Source of the DNA: Aliihoeflea sp. 40Bstr573
GTDB lineage: Bacteria; Pseudomonadota; Alphaproteobacteria; Rhizobiales; Rhizobiaceae
Assembly (NCBI RefSeq): GCF_024105655.1
Contig: NZ_JAAAMH010000007.1
Coordinates: 124,001-188,000 of the forward strand
DNA: 64,000 nt
Direction: 5' to 3'
Both the position numbers and the translations under genes were made by a program. A model generated the notes under the pieces. That model saw nothing but the letters and a program-made list of their open reading frames with translations, had not been told where the DNA came from and searched no databases. The stretch's first letter is position 1, and each line of letters starts with the position of its first letter. This document shows, in pieces, positions 37,253 through 47,056 of this stretch.

Positions 37253-37789
37253 TCAGTGACGGTGCGCCTTGATCACCGCAGGCTCGCGAACAGGAAACTG
37301 CAGCACCACCGAGCCCGCCTTCTCGAAATCCAGCGTCAGCTCGATCTCGTCCTCGGCGACCAGCGCCGCATCGATACCGGTCAGCATGAAGTGCAGCCCG
37401 CCCGGCTTGAATTCGACCCTGTCACCCGGCCCGATCTCGATGCCGTCCGCGATCGGCCGCATCTTCGTCACTCCGTCCTCGATCGCCATCTCGTGCATCT
37501 CGACGCGCGGTGAAGCCAGAGACGTCGCACCTATCAGCCGATCGGCCGTCTCGCCGCGGTTGAGGATCGAAAGATATGCCGCCGCCACCTTCTGGCCGGG
37601 GCGCATGGCGAGCACCCATGCGCCGGAAAGCTGAAGGTCGTCGGCCATCACGGTGTCGAGGTCGACGCAGCCCGCCACGTCGAGGATCTGGCCTTCGAGG
37701 CACTGCTCATCGGAAGCGAGGGCCGGGGCAGGCAGAGCCGAGAGCGCGAGACAGGCGACTGCGATCAGGTGCAGCGGGACGAGATTCAT
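37253..37789 (-). CDS. PCuAC-family periplasmic copper chaperone
   Basis: 178 residues with a Sec signal peptide (cleavage near ALA-S, residue 25). The PCuAC copper site H-x-M ... M ... H-x-M is visible as EMHEM, TKMRPI and LHFMLTG in the C-terminal half. A Cys pair (EQCLEGQILDVAGC) just after the signal is an extra feature of this branch. Such proteins deliver Cu(I) to cytochrome oxidase CuA or other periplasmic targets. It is followed by the small disordered gene. Confidence 0.9.
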   Translation of the reverse strand: MNLVPLHLIAVACLALSALPAPALASDEQCLEGQILDVAGCVDLDTVMADDLQLSGAWVLAMRPGQKVAAAYLSILNRGETADRLIGATSLASPRVEMHEMAIEDGVTKMRPIADGIEIGPGDRVEFKPGGLHFMLTGIDAALVAEDEIELTLDFEKAGSVVLQFPVREPAVIKAHRH

Positions 37790-37810
37790 GATCCGAAGGT
37801 CCTTTCCGAC

Positions 37811-38662
37811 CTATTTTCCTGCGTCGATCTCATAGAAACGCGCAATCACGTCCCAGGCTTCCTGCGCGGTGTCGACAAAGTCGATGATATCCTGGTCACC
37901 CGGCGAAATCGTGCCCTGCTCTGCAAGAAAATCGAGATCGACGGCGCGCTCCCAGAACGACTTGCCGAAGCAGATCACCGGAACGCGCTCCATGCGGCCG
38001 GTCTGGATCAGCGTCAGCGTCTCGAAGAACTCGTCCATCGTGCCGAAGCCGCCGGGGAAAACCGCGACAGCCTTGGCGCGCATGACGAAGTGCATCTTGC
38101 GGATCGCGAAATAGTGGAAGTTGAAGCACAGCTCCGGCGTCACGTAGAGGTTCGGCGCCTGTTCGTGCGGCAGGACGATGTTGAGGCCGATCGAGGGCGC
38201 GTCGACGTCGGCCGCGCCGCGATTTCCGGCCTCCATGACGCCAGGACCGCCGCCGGTGACGACGACGAATTCGCGGTAGTCGAAGCTAGCCGAGTGCTGC
38301 GAACACAGGCGGGCGAATTCGCGCGCCTCGTCATAATATTTTGCGTTCGCCAGGAGGTTCTTCTTCTGCACCTCGTTCTTGGCCGCCCAGGCCGCGCCGC
38401 CCGGCTCGGGAATGCGCGCGCCGCCGAACAGGATGACGGTCGATTCGATGCCTCGCTCTGCCAGAACCATGTCGGGCTTCAACAGTTCGAGCTGCAGGCG
38501 CACGGGGCGCAATTCGCGCCGCGTCATGAACTCCTCGTCGTCCCAGGCCAGCCGATAGGTCGGCGCGCGGGTCTGCGGCGTATCCGGCACGCTCTTGGCG
38601 CGTTCGCGATCCTCGTCCGAATGCGGCAGAGGCGACCAGTCGTTCTTTTTCGTCCGTTGCAT
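37811..38662 (-). CDS. LOG family protein (Rossmann-fold nucleotide-binding, TIGR00730-like)
   Basis: 283 residues. The LOG signature is complete: VVTGGGPGVMEAGNRGA and FPGGFGTMDEFFE (PGGxGTxxE), with a conserved Arg/Glu pair. Proteins of this family act as cytokinin-riboside-monophosphate phosphoribohydrolases or nucleotide nucleosidases; older annotations as lysine decarboxylase are not supported. The ATG at 38662 was chosen over a TTG at 38680. An 18-bp palindrome lies 23 bases upstream of the start. Confidence 0.88.
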   Translation of the reverse strand: MQRTKKNDWSPLPHSDEDRERAKSVPDTPQTRAPTYRLAWDDEEFMTRRELRPVRLQLELLKPDMVLAERGIESTVILFGGARIPEPGGAAWAAKNEVQKKNLLANAKYYDEAREFARLCSQHSASFDYREFVVVTGGGPGVMEAGNRGAADVDAPSIGLNIVLPHEQAPNLYVTPELCFNFHYFAIRKMHFVMRAKAVAVFPGGFGTMDEFFETLTLIQTGRMERVPVICFGKSFWERAVDLDFLAEQGTISPGDQDIIDFVDTAQEAWDVIARFYEIDAGK

Positions 38663-38684
38663 GAAAACCGAATATCCCAATCTT

Positions 38685-38702
38685 GCGCGAAGCGCTTCGC
38701 GC
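38685..38702. promoter_or_regulatory. Perfect 18-bp palindrome upstream of the LOG gene
   Basis: GCGCGAAGCGCTTCGCGC equals its own reverse complement over 18 bases. It lies between the divergent LOG gene and dapD, 23 bases from the LOG start. It may be an operator or a small hairpin in the leader; no factor is assigned. Confidence 0.45.
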
Positions 38703-38850
38703 GCGCTCGTTTTGATCAGTCAAACCATGAAATGACGGCGCTTGCACGTGGCTTGCGCCAATACCGCGCTTGGCCTAGTTTCCGCGCCGACTGGAAGCCG
38801 CCCGAAGCGTAGCAGAAGCGGCCTTAACATAGCTGCAATGGAGCAAATTG

Positions 38851-39705
38851 ATGACCAAGCCCGATATCGGCGCGCTCGAACAAACCATCGAAAAGGCGTT
38901 CGAAGAGCGTGACGGGGTCGGCACGGGCACCAAGGGCGAAATTCGCGATGCGGTCGAGGCCGCGCTCACCCTGCTCGATCGCGGCGAGGCGCGCGTCGCC
39001 GTGCGCCAGGCGGACGGGTCGTGGACGGTCAACCAGTGGCTGAAGAAGGCCGTTCTCCTGTCCTTTCGCCTCAACGACATGGAAGTCATCAAGGGCGGGC
39101 CGGGCGACTCGGTCTGGTGGGACAAGGTTCCGTCCAAATTCGACGGCTGGAGCGCGATCGACTTCCAGCGCGCCGGCTTCCGCGCCGTACCCAATGCCGT
39201 CGTGCGCCGCTCGGCCTTCGTCGCGCCGGGCGCGATCTTGATGCCGTCCTTCGTCAATCTGGGCGCCTATGTCGGCGAGGGCACGATGGTCGACACCTGG
39301 GCGACAGTCGGCTCGTGCGCGCAGATCGGCAAGAACGTCCATCTGTCCGGCGGCGTCGGCATCGGCGGTGTGCTCGAACCCATGCAGGCCGGTCCCACCA
39401 TCATCGAGGACAACTGCTTCATCGGCGCGCGTTCCGAAGTCGTCGAGGGCTGCATCGTGCGCGAGGGTTCGGTGCTCGGGATGGGCGTCTTCATCGGCAA
39501 GTCGACAAAGATCGTCGACCGCGAAACCGGCTCGATCACCTATGGCGAAGTGCCGCCCTATTCCGTCGTCGTCGCGGGCGCACTGCCCGGCAAGCCGATG
39601 GGCAATGGCGAGCCCGGGCCCAGCCTCTATTGCGCCGTCATCGTCAAGAAGGTCGACGAGAAGACGCGCTCCAAGACCTCCATCAACGACCTCCTGCGGG
39701 CCTGA
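38851..39705 (+). CDS. dapD: 2,3,4,5-tetrahydropyridine-2,6-dicarboxylate N-succinyltransferase
   Basis: 284 residues. The C-terminal left-handed beta-helix shows hexapeptide repeats (for example [22 protein letters not shown] and onwards) and the conserved end with [18 protein letters not shown]. It succinylates tetrahydrodipicolinate in the succinylase branch of lysine and meso-diaminopimelate synthesis. GGAG precedes the ATG at 38851. A DUF805 gene and dapE follow closely, so the three probably form one operon. Confidence 0.96.
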   Translation: MTKPDIGALEQTIEKAFEERDGVGTGTKGEIRDAVEAALTLLDRGEARVAVRQADGSWTVNQWLKKAVLLSFRLNDMEVIKGGPGDSVWWDKVPSKFDGWSAIDFQRAGFRAVPNAVVRRSAFVAPGAILMPSFVNLGAYVGEGTMVDTWATVGSCAQIGKNVHLSGGVGIGGVLEPMQAGPTIIEDNCFIGARSEVVEGCIVREGSVLGMGVFIGKSTKIVDRETGSITYGEVPPYSVVVAGALPGKPMGNGEPGPSLYCAVIVKKVDEKTRSKTSINDLLRA

Positions 39706-39709
39706 TCCG

Positions 39710-40078
39710 GTGAACCAGTTTCCGATCCTCTGGCTGTTCTTCGGCCTCAAGGGACGCATCAGCCGCGTTGCCTTCCTGCTCGGTGGCCTGATGATGACGG
39801 TCGTCACCTTCTTCGTGCTCTACCGCATGTCGGTCGCCGAAGAGGTCGGCCAGGGGTTCGAATTCTGGAACTCTGTCCTCGGCGTCGTCGTCTTCGTGTC
39901 GCTCTGGTGCCAGGCAGCGCTCGCCGCCAAGCGGCTGCATGACATCGGCCGGCCGGGGCTCTTCGCGGTCGCGATGTTCGTGCCGCTGATCAACTTCATC
40001 GCCTTCATCGCACTTTGCGTCATTCCCGGCGAGCGCGGCCCCAACAAATACGGCGCGGCAACCAACGCGCCCAGCTAG
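39710..40078 (+). CDS. DUF805 domain membrane protein
   Basis: 122 residues with four predicted helices. It carries the DUF805 marks GRISRVAFLLGGL near the N-terminus and AAKRLHDIGRPGLFA in the middle, and ends ERGPNKYGAATNAP. Its function is unknown. The GTG at 39710 is four bases after the dapD stop and gives the canonical DUF805 start; dapE begins six bases after its stop. Confidence 0.88.
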   Translation: MNQFPILWLFFGLKGRISRVAFLLGGLMMTVVTFFVLYRMSVAEEVGQGFEFWNSVLGVVVFVSLWCQAALAAKRLHDIGRPGLFAVAMFVPLINFIAFIALCVIPGERGPNKYGAATNAPS

Positions 40079-40084
40079 AATGAG

Positions 40085-41278
40085 ATGAGCGTGACCAAGC
40101 CGACCGATCCCGTCGAAAACCTCGCCGCCCTCATCCGCTGTCCCTCGGTGACGCCCGCCGAAGGCGGTGCGCTCTCCACTCTCGAAGCCATGCTGACGCC
40201 TGTCGGCTTTTCCGTCGAGCGGCCGACCTTTTCCGAAGACGGCACGCCGGACGTCGAGAACCTTTACGCCCGACTATCGGGCAACGGCCCGCATCTGATG
40301 TTCGCCGGCCACACCGACGTCGTGCCGCCCGGCGACGAGGCAGCCTGGACGCATCCGCCCTTTTCCGCCGAGATTGCGAACGGCACGATGTATGGCCGCG
40401 GTGCGGTCGACATGAAGGGCGGCATCGCCTGCTTCGTTGCCGCCGTGGCGCGCTATGTGGAGAAGCATGGCGCGCTCAAGGGCTCCGTCTCGCTGCTCAT
40501 CACCGGCGACGAGGAAGGCCCCTCGATCAACGGCACGACCAAGCTGCTCGACTGGGCAGCGGCCAAGGGCGAGGCGTGGGACGCGGCTATCGTCGGCGAA
40601 CCCACCAATCCCAGTACGCTCGGCGACATGATCAAGATCGGCCGCCGTGGCTCGGTCTCCGCCGATCTCGTCGTCAACGGACGTCAGGGCCATGCGGCCT
40701 ATCCGCATCTTGCCGATAATCCGGTGCGCGGCATGGTCGCGCTGCTTGACGCGCTCATGCATCCCTCGCTCGACGAGGGTACGGACGATTTCCAGCCAAC
40801 CAATCTGGAAGTGACAACGGTCGATGTCGGCAATCCGGCAGTCAATGTGATCGCGGCGAAGGCCAAGGCCTCGTTCAACATCCGCTTCAACGACACCTGG
40901 ACGCCCGAAACGCTTCAGGCGGAGATCCACAACCGGCTCGACCGCGCGGCATCGCGGACGCGGCTGCGGCCAGGCAAGGACGACAGGATCGATTTCGACC
41001 TGATCTGGCGCGACCGGCCGAGCCCCGTCTTTCTCACCCGCAACGACAAGCTCACCGACACGCTCTCTGCCTCGGTTCGCGCCGTTACCGGCCTGACGCC
41101 GACGCTGTCGTCCTCGGGCGGCACGTCGGATGCGCGCTTCATCAAGGATTTTTGCCCGGTCGTCGAATTCGGGCTCGTGGGCCAAACCATGCACATGGTT
41201 GACGAGCGCGTGGCTCTTGCCGACCTCGAAACGCTGACGCAAATCTATCTGCGTTTTCTAGAGGACTGGTTCGGATAG
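40085..41278 (+). CDS. dapE: Succinyl-diaminopimelate desuccinylase
   Basis: 397 residues of the M20 metallopeptidase family. Zinc ligands are visible in [12 protein letters not shown] (His, Asp), [22 protein letters not shown] (catalytic Glu) and near the C-terminus in [12 protein letters not shown] (His). It hydrolyses N-succinyl-LL-2,6-diaminopimelate to LL-DAP. It completes the dapD-DUF805-dapE operon. Confidence 0.96.
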   Translation: MSVTKPTDPVENLAALIRCPSVTPAEGGALSTLEAMLTPVGFSVERPTFSEDGTPDVENLYARLSGNGPHLMFAGHTDVVPPGDEAAWTHPPFSAEIANGTMYGRGAVDMKGGIACFVAAVARYVEKHGALKGSVSLLITGDEEGPSINGTTKLLDWAAAKGEAWDAAIVGEPTNPSTLGDMIKIGRRGSVSADLVVNGRQGHAAYPHLADNPVRGMVALLDALMHPSLDEGTDDFQPTNLEVTTVDVGNPAVNVIAAKAKASFNIRFNDTWTPETLQAEIHNRLDRAASRTRLRPGKDDRIDFDLIWRDRPSPVFLTRNDKLTDTLSASVRAVTGLTPTLSSSGGTSDARFIKDFCPVVEFGLVGQTMHMVDERVALADLETLTQIYLRFLEDWFG

Positions 41279-41285
41279 ACGTCAG

Positions 41286-41879
41286 ATGCCTTCGGCCGAC
41301 TACGTTCAGCAATCGCTCTCCGGCGCCGCGCGCCTCATGGCCGGCAAGAAGGACGGGCTGCGGTACCTCGACATTTCGGCCGACGGTTTCTGGACGTCCT
41401 TCTTCGCGATCGTGGTCGCGCTGCCAGCAATGACGGTCGGCTGGGTAACGCTCGCCAACGAACTCGCCTTCCAGGGCGACGGCATCGGCAGCCGACTTTC
41501 AATCGTGCTCAGGCTCGCCACGATCGACGTCCTCGCCTGGATCGTGCCGCTCGGCGCCTTTGCGCTTCTCGCCAGGCCCGCCGGCATCGCCCACCGCTTC
41601 GTCCATTTCGTCGTCGCCAGCAATTGGGCTTCCGCAATCTTCGTTTGGCTGATGCTGCCACCTTCGCTTATCCGGCTTTTCTGGCCGGCGGCGGGCGATG
41701 GGCTGACCGCGTTCTCGCTTGGTCTTTTCCTGTTTTCCATGGTCCTGTCCTGGCGGCTGACCAACACCGTTCTGGAAAAGGGCCCGGCCTTCGCAACAGG
41801 CGTCTTCACCGCGATGTTCGTGGTGTCGCTCGTCGTCCTCTTCACGCTGCAGGGCGTGTTCGGCTTCGTTCAGTCGTAA
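41286..41879 (+). CDS. Conserved membrane protein of unknown function
   Basis: 197 residues with about five hydrophobic helices after a short amphipathic N-terminus ([23 protein letters not shown]). It begins 7 bases after the dapE stop and so is probably in the same transcript. I do not recognise a named family; it is a likely rhizobial conserved protein tied to the dapE-truA interval. Its 3' end overlaps the truA 3' end by 10 bases on the other strand. Confidence 0.82.
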   Translation: MPSADYVQQSLSGAARLMAGKKDGLRYLDISADGFWTSFFAIVVALPAMTVGWVTLANELAFQGDGIGSRLSIVLRLATIDVLAWIVPLGAFALLARPAGIAHRFVHFVVASNWASAIFVWLMLPPSLIRLFWPAAGDGLTAFSLGLFLFSMVLSWRLTNTVLEKGPAFATGVFTAMFVVSLVVLFTLQGVFGFVQS

Positions 41880-42616
41880 TCGACGCGCGTGAGGAACAGT
41901 CCGTCCGGAGGCGCGACCTGGCCGCATCGCGAACGGTCGGCGGCGTCGAGCGCTGCGCGAACCTCCTCGACCGACCACGCCCCCTCGCCTGCCTTTTTCA
42001 GCGTTCCCACCATCGAGCGCACCTGATTGTGCAGGAAGGAGCGCGCCGAGGCGCGGATCTCGACGATGTCGCCGTCGCGCGTCACGTCCAGCCGGTCGAG
42101 CGTGCGAACCGGGCTGTTCGCCTGGCACTGGCCAGAACGGAAGGTGGTGAAATCGTGCCGGCCGAGAAGGGTCTGCGCCGCCTTGTGCATCACCCGCGCG
42201 TCAAGCGCTTTCGGCACATGCCAGACGCGGCCGAGATCGAGCGCGGCCGGCGCTCTGCGGTTGAGGATGCGAAAGAGATAGTGGCGGGCGGTCGCCGAAA
42301 AGCGCGCGTCGAAATCTTCGCCGACGCCTTGCACCGCAAAGACCGCGATCGGATCGCCCGCAAGCCGCAGATGCGCGTTGAGCGCGCCCATGAGCTTGTC
42401 GGCCGACCAGTCGCGGGCAAGATCGACATGGGCGACCTGGCCCGTCGCATGGACGCCAGTGTCGGTGCGCCCCGCCCCGCGGATCGACACGCGCTCGGCC
42501 GTAAACCGGAAGATCGCGTCCTCGATCCCCTGCTGGACGGTGGGCAAGTCGGCCTGCCGCTGCCATCCGGCATAGGGCCGGCCGTCATATTCGATGTCGA
42601 GCCGGAAGCGGGCCAT
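41870..42616 (-). CDS. truA: tRNA pseudouridine(38-40) synthase
   Basis: 248 residues. The catalytic Asp is residue 52 in [11 protein letters not shown], and the C-terminal [13 protein letters not shown] motif is diagnostic for TruA. It converts uridines 38-40 of the tRNA anticodon stem to pseudouridine. A much longer frame exists upstream, but the ATG at 42616 gives the usual [12 protein letters not shown] start and overlaps the stop of the acetyltransferase gene by one base. Confidence 0.96.
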   Translation of the reverse strand: MARFRLDIEYDGRPYAGWQRQADLPTVQQGIEDAIFRFTAERVSIRGAGRTDTGVHATGQVAHVDLARDWSADKLMGALNAHLRLAGDPIAVFAVQGVGEDFDARFSATARHYLFRILNRRAPAALDLGRVWHVPKALDARVMHKAAQTLLGRHDFTTFRSGQCQANSPVRTLDRLDVTRDGDIVEIRASARSFLHNQVRSMVGTLKKAGEGAWSVEEVRAALDAADRSRCGQVAPPDGLFLTRVDYD

Positions 42617-43122
42617 CACGACTGGGAAAAGGCGGCGGCATAGACCAACCGCCCCATGGTCGGCGCCTCCGGCGAGAAGGCGAGCGCCTGCAAATATTCG
42701 CCCTGGTAGTCGCTCTCCAACTTCGCTGCGCGCTGGCGTGCATAGCCGAAGCGAGCATAATAGGCTGGATCGCCGAGGACGACCGACAGTTCTTCGCCGG
42801 CATTCTTCAACAGGTGATGCGCGTTCTCGATCAGCGCCTTGCCGACGCCGGTGCGCTGCTTGTCGGGCCGCACCGCGACCGGCGCTAGCGCTACGGCATC
42901 GGCGCTGCGGTTCTTCGATTCCACGACGAGCCGTGAAAACAGGATGTGGCCGTAGATCTGCTGTTCGTGCGTGGCGACCAGTTCGAGCACATCGTCGCCT
43001 GCAGAGCGTATGGCCTCGACCAGCTTCGCTTCGCCGGGATTGCCGAACGCCTCCTCCAGAAGCCAGCGCACGTCTTCCGCGTCGCGCGCCTCGAAAGGCC
43101 GTATAACCAGTCCGCGCATCAT
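42616..43122 (-). CDS. GNAT family N-acetyltransferase
   Basis: 168 residues with a GNAT core: the acetyl-CoA loop is [17 protein letters not shown] and the last strand reads [14 protein letters not shown], which places it near the YhbS/PA4866-like group of acetyltransferases. The substrate is unknown. The double ATG at 43122 overlaps the fmt stop by 4 bases, and its stop overlaps truA, so it is embedded in a tightly coupled def-fmt-GNAT-truA cluster. Confidence 0.9.
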   Translation of the reverse strand: MMRGLVIRPFEARDAEDVRWLLEEAFGNPGEAKLVEAIRSAGDDVLELVATHEQQIYGHILFSRLVVESKNRSADAVALAPVAVRPDKQRTGVGKALIENAHHLLKNAGEELSVVLGDPAYYARFGYARQRAAKLESDYQGEYLQALAFSPEAPTMGRLVYAAAFSQS

Positions 43123-44051
43123 AGCAGGTCGCCTTTCCGCAAGCCCGCGCCGCGCAGGAAGACTTCGGCCTCCATCGGCTTGCCACCGGCCCGCTGCACC
43201 GTAACGAGGCGCACGGCTCCGCTGCCGCATGCGATCGTCAGCCGGTCATCGAGGATCGCGCCGGGCACGCCCGCGCCCTCGCTCAATGTCGAGCGCAGCA
43301 GCTTAAGCCGCTCCGGCTTGCCGCCGATATTCGGCTCGCACCAGGCGCCCGGAAACGGCGAGAGCCCTCGAATGCGGTCATGCACCTCTTGCGCCGGCCT
43401 CGACCAATCGATCCGTGTCTCGTCCTTGGAGATCTTGGCGGCGTAGGTGACGCCCTCGTCCGCTTGCGCGACAGTGGGCAGGTCGCCCACATCCAGCCTG
43501 CCCAGCGCCTCGACCATCAGCCTCGCCCCGACGTCGCACAGCGCGTCGTGCAGTTCGCCCGCTGTCATGTCGGCGCCGATGGGGACACGCTCGGTCAGCG
43601 CCACGGGACCAGTGTCGAGCCCCTCGTCCATCCTCATGACCATCATGCCGGTCTCGCGATCTCCCGCCATGATCGCGCGCTGGATGGGCGCGGCGCCGCG
43701 CCAGCGCGGCAGAAGCGAGGCGTGGCCGTTAAAGGCCCCAAGCCGCGTTCCCGCCAGGATCGCCTTCGGCAAGAGCAGACCGTAGGCAACCACCACCGCG
43801 GCATCGGCCTTCAGCGCCCTGAACGCCGCCTGCTCCGCTTCGCCCTTCAGCGAAACGGGCGTGCGAACCTCGATGCCGAGGCTTTCTGCCAGTTCGTGAA
43901 CGGGCGATCCCTTCAGTTCCAACCCGCGCCGTCCGGCCGGGCGCGGCGGCTGTGAGTAGACCGCGGCAACCTCGTGCCCCGCCTCGACGATCGCCTTCAA
44001 CGTCGCCGCGGAAAATTCCGGCGTGCCCATGAAGATGACGCGCAGGGCCAC
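43119..44051 (-). CDS. fmt: Methionyl-tRNA formyltransferase
   Basis: 310 residues. It starts [19 protein letters not shown] and contains the formyl-folate site [20 protein letters not shown] with the catalytic Asn/His and Asp ([15 protein letters not shown]). The C-terminal tRNA-binding OB-like part is present. It formylates initiator Met-tRNA. The def stop is 4 bases upstream. Confidence 0.97.
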   Translation of the reverse strand: MALRVIFMGTPEFSAATLKAIVEAGHEVAAVYSQPPRPAGRRGLELKGSPVHELAESLGIEVRTPVSLKGEAEQAAFRALKADAAVVVAYGLLLPKAILAGTRLGAFNGHASLLPRWRGAAPIQRAIMAGDRETGMMVMRMDEGLDTGPVALTERVPIGADMTAGELHDALCDVGARLMVEALGRLDVGDLPTVAQADEGVTYAAKISKDETRIDWSRPAQEVHDRIRGLSPFPGAWCEPNIGGKPERLKLLRSTLSEGAGVPGAILDDRLTIACGSGAVRLVTVQRAGGKPMEAEVFLRGAGLRKGDLL

Positions 44052-44055
44052 CGTA

Positions 44056-44586
44056 TCAGCCGACGAGGCGCTGCGGCGCCTTCTCGCGGGCGAGCTTCTT
44101 GAACTTGCGCACGACCATGTCGCGCTTCAGCTTGGAGATGTGGTCGATGAAGAGAACGCCGTTCAGATGGTCGATTTCGTGCTGGAGGCAGGTCGCCATC
44201 AGCCCGTCCGCCACCATTTCCTGCGCCTTGCCGTCGCGGTCGAGATAGGTGACCGTAACCGTCTCCGGGCGCTCCACCTCGGCATAGTAGTCCGGGATCG
44301 ACAGGCAGCCTTCCTCATAGACCGAGATGCCATCGCCCGAGGAAACGATCTCAGGATTGATGAAGACATGCGGGGCCTTATCCTCGCCTTCCTTGGCCAG
44401 GTCGATCACCAGCATACGGATCGGCTCGCCGATCTGGATCGCGGCGAGGCCGATGCCCGGAGCGTCATACATCGTATCGAGCATGTCGTCGGCGAATTTG
44501 CGCGTCGCGTCATCGACGCGTTCCAGCGGCTTCGACATCTGGCGCAGGACGGGATCGGGAAGGATGATGAGCGGCTTGATCGTCAT
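44056..44586 (-). CDS. def: Peptide deformylase
   Basis: 176 residues with the three PDF motifs: [10 protein letters not shown] (motif 1), YEEGCLSIP (motif 2, zinc Cys) and QHEIDHLNG (motif 3, HExxH). It removes the N-formyl group from nascent proteins. It heads the def-fmt-GNAT-truA cluster, with rmuC divergent. Confidence 0.97.
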   Translation of the reverse strand: MTIKPLIILPDPVLRQMSKPLERVDDATRKFADDMLDTMYDAPGIGLAAIQIGEPIRMLVIDLAKEGEDKAPHVFINPEIVSSGDGISVYEEGCLSIPDYYAEVERPETVTVTYLDRDGKAQEMVADGLMATCLQHEIDHLNGVLFIDHISKLKRDMVVRKFKKLAREKAPQRLVG

Positions 44587-44688
44587 GGCCGTCAGGTAAT
44601 CGGTGAAACCGCGGACGTCAACGCTTCGACATGTGGACGTTCACGTTTTGGTCTTATTGCGACGCCGCGAATCGGCTAGTGTCGCGCG

Positions 44689-45924
44689 ATGAACCCTTCC
44701 GAGACGCTCTTCGCCGCTCCCCTCCTCCAGCTTGGGTCGACCACGATCACCCTCGGTCACGCGCTGATCGTGGGTGCAGCCGTCATCGTGACGCTTGTCG
44801 CGCTCCTCGTCATCTCCGTCTCGCGCGCGGCGCGGGTACAGGCCGAACTGGCGGACGAAAGTGCGGTGCGGGCGCGCGAGGCCGATGCGCGGCTGGCCGA
44901 GATCACGCGCGCGCAGCTCGAGATGCAGGGGCGCATGGGCACGATCGCCGAGGTGTTCGGCGCGCGGCAGGCTGAGTTGAACAAAGCCATCGGCGAGCGG
45001 CTGGACGTCATGACCTCGCGGCTCGGCCACTCGATCACCGAGCAGACGAAGTCGACGCACGAGAACCTTGCGAAGCTGCAGGAACGGCTTGCCGTCATCG
45101 ATACGGCCCAGAACAACATCCAGTCGCTCGCCGGCCAGGTCGTGCAGTTGCAGCACATCCTTTCCAACAAGCAGACGCGCGGCGCATTCGGCCAGGCGCG
45201 CATGGAGGCGATCATCGCCGATGGGCTGCCGCACGACGCCTACGAGTTTCAGGCGACGCTATCCAACGGCAGCCGGCCCGACTGCACGATCCGCATGCCC
45301 AACGGCGCGCCGGATCTGGTCATCGACGCCAAGTTTCCACTGGAATCGTGGAACGCGATCCGCGCCGCCGCGGAGGCGGAAAACCCCGAGGCGCAGAAAT
45401 ATGCGGCGCAGACATTCCGCCGCGACGTCGAGGTCCACCTGAAGGCGATTGCCGAAAAATATCTCATCAATGGCGAGACGCAGGACACGGCCTTCATGTT
45501 CGTGCCGTCGGAGTCGATCTTTGCCGAGATCCACGAGAATTTCGAGGCGCTGGTGCAAAAGGCGCATCGCTCGCGCATCGTCATCGTGTCGCCTTCGCTC
45601 CTGATGCTGTCGATCCAGGTCATCCAGGCGGTGCTGAAGGATGCCCGGATGCGCGAGCAGGCCCATCTCATCCAGGGCGAGGTGATCCGCCTCATGGAGG
45701 ATCTGGGCCGCCTCGACGAGCGCGTGCGCAAGCTGCAGACACATTTCGGCCAGGCGAATCGCGACATCGACCTGATCCTGACCTCGACAGAAAAGCTGAC
45801 CAAGCGCGGCGAGAAGATCGAGGCGCTGGAGCTCAATGCCCCGCAGATCGAAGAGAAGGCGGAGAAAAAGCCGGCGGAAGCGCGCAACGGCTCGCTGCGC
45901 CTGCGCGTCGTCGACGACGAATAG
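44689..45924 (+). CDS. rmuC: DNA recombination protein RmuC
   Basis: 411 residues. One N-terminal membrane anchor (about residues 22-45) leads into an Ala/Glu/Arg-rich coiled coil, then the RmuC core with GRPDCTIRMPNGAPDLVIDAKFPLESW, a nuclease-like motif, and FVPSESIFAEIHENF. RmuC limits inversions between short repeats and has a restriction-endonuclease-like fold. Family assignment is firm, exact biochemistry is not. Confidence 0.94.
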   Translation: MNPSETLFAAPLLQLGSTTITLGHALIVGAAVIVTLVALLVISVSRAARVQAELADESAVRAREADARLAEITRAQLEMQGRMGTIAEVFGARQAELNKAIGERLDVMTSRLGHSITEQTKSTHENLAKLQERLAVIDTAQNNIQSLAGQVVQLQHILSNKQTRGAFGQARMEAIIADGLPHDAYEFQATLSNGSRPDCTIRMPNGAPDLVIDAKFPLESWNAIRAAAEAENPEAQKYAAQTFRRDVEVHLKAIAEKYLINGETQDTAFMFVPSESIFAEIHENFEALVQKAHRSRIVIVSPSLLMLSIQVIQAVLKDARMREQAHLIQGEVIRLMEDLGRLDERVRKLQTHFGQANRDIDLILTSTEKLTKRGEKIEALELNAPQIEEKAEKKPAEARNGSLRLRVVDDE

Positions 45925-46000
45925 ACTGTTCACCTGTCCGCGACTGGCAATCGGCCGGCCTAGGCCATACCTCTTCTTCAAATTCGAAGGGATATGAACG

Positions 46001-47056
46001 ATGGAAATCGGCCTTTATACGTTCGGCGACGTCGGCACCGATCCGGTGACCGGGGACGTCGTTAGCCCAGCGCAGCGCCTCAACAATCTCATCGAGGAAG
46101 TCGAACTCGCCGACCAGGTCGGGCTTGACCTCTTCGGGCTCGGTGAGCATCACCGGCCGGACTATGCCGTCTCGGCCCCTGCCGTGGCGCTCGCAGCCGC
46201 CGCGCCGCGCACCAAGAACATCAAGCTGTCGAGCGCGGTTTCCGTGCTCTCATCTGACGATCCGATCCGGGTCTTCCAGCAGTTCTCCACGCTCGACAAC
46301 ATCTCGAACGGGCGTGCCGAGATCATGGCCGGACGCGGCTCCTTCGTCGAATCCTTCCCGCTTTTCGGCTACGATCTCGGCGACTACGACACGCTGTTCG
46401 CCGAAAAGCTCGAAATGCTGATCAAGCTCAACGAGGGCGAAATCTTCTCGTGGGAAGGCGGCCAGCACACGCCGCGCGTCAGCGAGCGCGGCGTCTATCC
46501 GCGTCCGGTGAATGGGAAATTACCGATCTGGCTCGCAGTCGGCGGCACGCCGCAATCGGTGGGGCGGGCGGCCATGCTCGGTCTGCCGCTCGCGCTTGCC
46601 ATCATCGGCGGCGAGCCGGCCCGCTTCGCGCCCTTCTTCAAGCTCTACTGTGAGGCGGCGGAGAAGTTCGGCCGCGACCCGGCGACGCTGAAGACCTCCA
46701 TCAACGTCCACGGCTTCGTCGGCCAGACCCGCAAGGAAGCGATCGACACCTTCTATCCGGCACAGGCCGAGGTGATGAACCGGATCGGGCGCGAACGTGG
46801 CTGGCCTCCGACGAGCCGCCAGCAGTTCGAGGCCGCCGCCGGCCCGCGCGGCGCGCAGTTCGTCGGCGACGCGTCGGAACTGACCGACAAGATTCTCGCG
46901 CACTACGAGATTTTCGGCTTCGACCGCTTCGTCATCCAGATGGCGATCGGCGTGATGGATCACGCAAAGCTGCTAAAGGCGATCGAGATTCTTGGAACGC
47001 GCGTGGCGCCGGAAGTCAGGAAGGCCGTTGGCGAGCGCAGGATCGCTGCAGCCTAG
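46001..47056 (+). CDS. LLM class flavin-dependent oxidoreductase
   Basis: 351 residues with the bacterial luciferase-like monooxygenase TIM barrel. Typical stretches are LFGLGEHHRPDYAVSAP near the N-terminus and GRAEIMAGRGSFVESFPLFGYDL in the middle. It would use reduced FMN or F420 with O2; the substrate is unknown. RBS is AAGGGA upstream of the ATG. Its stop overlaps the stop of the convergent TPR gene by 3 bases. Confidence 0.9.
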   Translation: MEIGLYTFGDVGTDPVTGDVVSPAQRLNNLIEEVELADQVGLDLFGLGEHHRPDYAVSAPAVALAAAAPRTKNIKLSSAVSVLSSDDPIRVFQQFSTLDNISNGRAEIMAGRGSFVESFPLFGYDLGDYDTLFAEKLEMLIKLNEGEIFSWEGGQHTPRVSERGVYPRPVNGKLPIWLAVGGTPQSVGRAAMLGLPLALAIIGGEPARFAPFFKLYCEAAEKFGRDPATLKTSINVHGFVGQTRKEAIDTFYPAQAEVMNRIGRERGWPPTSRQQFEAAAGPRGAQFVGDASELTDKILAHYEIFGFDRFVIQMAIGVMDHAKLLKAIEILGTRVAPEVRKAVGERRIAAA

